Below are positions 53,176 to 55,375 of a stretch of 55,375 nucleotides of DNA, piece by piece (the stretch's first letter is position 1; each line of letters starts with the position of its first letter). The translations under genes and the position numbers were made by a program. The stretch is from Argonema galeatum A003/A1 (lineage in GTDB: Bacteria; Cyanobacteriota; Cyanobacteriia; Cyanobacteriales; Aerosakkonemataceae), in assembly GCF_023333595.1 (NCBI RefSeq), contig NZ_JAIQZM010000041.1, forward strand, positions 1-55,375, given 5' to 3'. The notes under the pieces are model-generated. The model ran no database searches. It saw only the letters and a list, made by a program, of their open reading frames with translations, and had not been told where the DNA came from.

Positions 53176-54075
53176 CTAACTTGAAGGACTAACCTCAGCC
53201 GGATCGATAACTTTACCTTCTCGATCGACAGAAAGCTTCCCCGATTGGTCTAAATAAGGGGTAGGCAAATGCTTCATTTCCCAGACCTTGAGCAAAATCA
53301 GATATTCGTAGAAAGTTTGCAAAGTACACCAAGCAAATCCCGCCCGCCCATCCAAACAGCCGCCCAGCAGAAAATACATATAGAAAAAGCGCAATAGGGG
53401 TCGTCCAGGTAAACGCAGCGACAAATCTTTGAGGGCTCGTCGTCTTTCCACTTCCGAAGAGCCAAAAAACAACTCTCGCCAATTTACTTTTCCGTTCTCC
53501 AGCTGGCGCAGGGTTTCTCTGGCTTCATCCGTGGAGTAGCGATTGTGCTTCTCTATCCAGCGACTTAATCCCTTGCTATTGGTGTAGTGTGGATAGGTTT
53601 CTTTCAGAAAGCCCGTTTTGCCATCACAAACTTCCCGTTCTGTGTGACCGTAATCGGTAAACCAGACTTTGTCCTTGCGGAAGAGGCGCAGTTGGTAACG
53701 GGGGTATTGGGTGCAGCGCCGAATCCACTGACCCATGAACATGACTCGCTCGGCTGCATAGTAGCCGATATATTCCTGACTCTCAATTGCTTTGAGACAT
53801 TCTTGAAATAGCTCTTGAGTCATCCGCTCATCCGCTTCCAGGATGTAGACCCATTCGTGTTTGGTGGGAACGGATTGCAGCATCCAAGTCCGCTGAAGTC
53901 CGTGGCTTTCAAAACGGTGCTGCACTGTCTGGACCCGATAGCGGCTGGCAATCTCCACGGTGCGATCGCTGCTGAGAGAATCCACTACTATAACATCGTC
54001 TGACAGCAGAGCCGACTCGATGCAAGCAGCGATATCAATTTCTTCGTTGTAGGTCAGGATATAAATCGAGAACAT
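53176..54075 (-). CDS. Glycosyltransferase family 2 (WaaE-like)
   Basis: A 299-residue GT2 protein: FSIYILTYNEEIDIAACIES, VIVVDSLSSDRTVEIASRY and the DxD-like EADER (81-85). WVYILEADERMTQELFQECL and the later QYPRYQLRLFRKDKVWF resemble the LPS core beta-glucosyltransferase WaaE group. The C-terminus holds a hydrophobic stretch (PLLRFFYMYFLLGGCLDGRA) that may contact the membrane. Probably acts in envelope or exported polysaccharide synthesis; donor unknown. The HpsJ-family gene lies next upstream on the same strand. Confidence 0.9.
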   Translation of the reverse strand: MFSIYILTYNEEIDIAACIESALLSDDVIVVDSLSSDRTVEIASRYRVQTVQHRFESHGLQRTWMLQSVPTKHEWVYILEADERMTQELFQECLKAIESQEYIGYYAAERVMFMGQWIRRCTQYPRYQLRLFRKDKVWFTDYGHTEREVCDGKTGFLKETYPHYTNSKGLSRWIEKHNRYSTDEARETLRQLENGKVNWRELFFGSSEVERRRALKDLSLRLPGRPLLRFFYMYFLLGGCLDGRAGFAWCTLQTFYEYLILLKVWEMKHLPTPYLDQSGKLSVDREGKVIDPAEVSPSS

Positions 54076-54179
54076 GAAAAACTTAGGAGTTAGGGAAAAG
54101 AAGGGATCTCACTAGATACATAAACATTCCAAGGTTCTACTGACGATCGGTAATTACGTCATCATCCAAGAAACGCCGA

Positions 54180-55010
54180 CTAACGCTTGGGCGCTTTCGA
54201 GGGCCCCATTTTTGGAGACGACAGCACACCGCTCAATCCAGTCCCGGTGATGATAAAGTAACCGATCGCCAAGAACAAACTGCTAAGGCCAATTTGCACC
54301 TGGGATTTCAATGCTCCCATCTTGGCCTGTTTTTCCAGTTGTTGCTTGCGATCGCGAACTTGGGTTAGCGTTTGATTGCTAAAGTCTTTGGCTTGCTGTT
54401 CCAGATAGTCGTCCAGCGCTCTTGGGTTGTCCTTAGATTGCTGGAGAATGTTTTTGAGTTGGTCGGGGACTTGTCCGCTTTGAAGTGCTTGATTTAACCT
54501 CTGGTCGTCTTTGAGCAAATCGCCGATTTGGGTTTTAATCTGGGTTCTTCGCTGTTCTACTTGAGCCCTAAAATCTGGACTGCTAAGCTGAGTTTCGGCT
54601 TGAGAAGCCTGCTGCTGGATTCGCTGGAGCCCCTCATTGCTAGCCAGACGAACATTGTTAATGTGCAACGGAGCCACTAGCAAAAAGACCAGCCCCAAAA
54701 TCCCTGAAAGCACCAAAGCTCCTAATTTCACCAATTGCCACGGTTGACCGCTTCCTTGACCGTCTACCCGCTCGTCCATCCAAGACCCCAGGAACAGCAG
54801 CGCCATACCCAGCATAGGAATGAATCCTCGCTCAACTAGCTGGGTAGTCGCACTCAGTTGCCACCCTCTATCCAGGGGGCTAAAGGGTGGGCTAGAGGGA
54901 ATTAAAAGCGTTACAGTGTCCAGCAGAAAAGACAAAATCAAAATTGTGCCTACAAGCTTTGAAATCAAAGCAGCTGGCGCGGAAATTAGACGGTTTGCAG
55001 ATCCTTTCAT
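54180..55010 (-). CDS. HpsJ family membrane protein
   Basis: A 276-residue protein with three N-terminal membrane segments (about 16-38, 62-80 and 93-113, e.g. LVKLGALVLSGILGLVFLLV), a long coiled-coil/helical region (about 125-240, QRIQQQASQAETQLSSPDFR) and a final membrane segment (about 245-264). This matches HpsJ-like proteins of filamentous cyanobacteria, related to the hormogonium polysaccharide locus, and the adjacent glycosyltransferase is consistent with that. Direct evidence for a role in motility is lacking. Confidence 0.82.
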   Translation of the reverse strand: MKGSANRLISAPAALISKLVGTILILSFLLDTVTLLIPSSPPFSPLDRGWQLSATTQLVERGFIPMLGMALLFLGSWMDERVDGQGSGQPWQLVKLGALVLSGILGLVFLLVAPLHINNVRLASNEGLQRIQQQASQAETQLSSPDFRAQVEQRRTQIKTQIGDLLKDDQRLNQALQSGQVPDQLKNILQQSKDNPRALDDYLEQQAKDFSNQTLTQVRDRKQQLEKQAKMGALKSQVQIGLSSLFLAIGYFIITGTGLSGVLSSPKMGPSKAPKR

Positions 55011-55375
55011 AAGTTTCTTTGTAAGTCAGTTATGGTTTACTTCCAAGATGCTTGTTAGCTATATCTAGTTTGTCATGGCTTCTACGCTTATTCAGCATCC
55101 CTTCTGCCCGAAGTGCTGCCCGACGGCTAAGTCTGGCTTCTGCTAAAATATTTGCTTCACAGACTTTAGCCTGTAAGACACTCACTCCAGTTATTGAGGT
55201 GGGGAGCTGATTCCTAATCGCCATTTTTTAGGATAAAATTGGACATTACGCCATTCGACGGACAATGCTGCGATCGTTTAAGACCAAACTGAAGCTTTCT
55301 ATACTTCGCACGGGCATAAATGGGCGAAGCATTCCGTGAATAATTTGTTGGTTGAACCCAAAGATCTTTGACGGA
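55011..55375. other. Window-end spacer
   Basis: No gene was supported. A 64-codon minus-strand frame (55030-55224) has no family features. A single arm of the GGGCGAAGCATT repeat (55322-55336) lies near the edge; its partner may be outside the window. Confidence 0.5.

Noticed and set aside
54880..54900. SPPFSPLDRGWQL in the HpsJ-family protein as a repeat-derived insertion
   Set aside because: It resembles PPLxKGG-type peptides, but relatives of the family have a similar PLDRxWQL segment, so it is probably native.
55030..55224. Minus-strand frame of 64 codons at the window end
   Set aside because: No recognisable features and no good ribosome binding site.
1..55375. tRNA genes, rRNA genes and CRISPR arrays
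   Set aside because: No TYC-loop/cloverleaf pattern or regularly spaced direct repeats were noticed by eye on either strand; a covariance search was not possible.

Overview
The window is chromosomal DNA from a cyanobacterium. It carries the start of psbD (photosystem II D2), ycf4 (photosystem I assembly), ntcA, a CpcS-type phycobiliprotein lyase, the flv3/flv1 flavodiiron pair, cruP and an HpsJ-family gene. The octamer GCGATCGC (HIP1) recurs throughout. The many short tandem repeats, GC-rich palindromes and relics of mobile elements suggest a large-genome filamentous (Oscillatoriales-like) strain; that placement is inference. No tRNA, rRNA or CRISPR array was seen.

Layout. 1-3.3 kb: psbD (cut by the window edge), ycf4, a cyclophilin lipoprotein and a ketoacyl-ACP synthase carrying a palindromic repeat inside its reading frame. 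3.5-10.7 kb is an accessory region: a Uma2 nuclease, a truncated MazF-like toxin, a three-gene minus-strand operon (nuclease-like protein, DUF1822, large CHAT protease-STAND NTPase with a membrane-anchored sensor end), a small inverted-repeat element and two exported proteins. 11-19 kb: a cyclic-nucleotide-domain histidine kinase, cruP with two tandem paralogous membrane proteins, a SirB1 protein, an SRPBCC protein and a multi-helix mechanosensitive channel.

19.1-24.9 kb is the most unusual part. A nested set of palindromes lies beside a decaying DUF4912 gene. That gene abuts head-to-head an N-terminally truncated polyprenyl synthase, which leads a tightly packed operon: polyprenyl synthase, an unrecognised protein with a large internal duplication, a CrtC/AttH-like lipocalin-fold protein, and an SCP2-like lipid-binding protein. 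Together they look like an undescribed isoprenoid-modifying pathway. 24.9-32.2 kb: a DUF697 GTPase, DUF3146, YqgF, DUF3084, ntcA, fabI and hisB. 32.2-38.4 kb: an unknown two-gene pair, a BT1-family transporter, a carotenoid oxygenase, a glycosyltransferase and the CpcS-like lyase.

38.4-45.5 kb: flv1 and flv3 (O2 photoreduction, separate transcription units), coaX, an alpha/beta hydrolase lacking a visible catalytic His, a Nudix hydrolase, a fragment of an RRM protein and a small basic protein. 45.5-53 kb: a DUF502-nusB-ftsY-PP2C-small membrane protein-argH series on the minus strand. An octanucleotide repeat expands inside ftsY and occurs again between genes near 16.4 kb. The 3' end (domains V and VI) of a group II intron sits at 53.03-53.10 kb, followed by a glycosyltransferase and an HpsJ-family gene.
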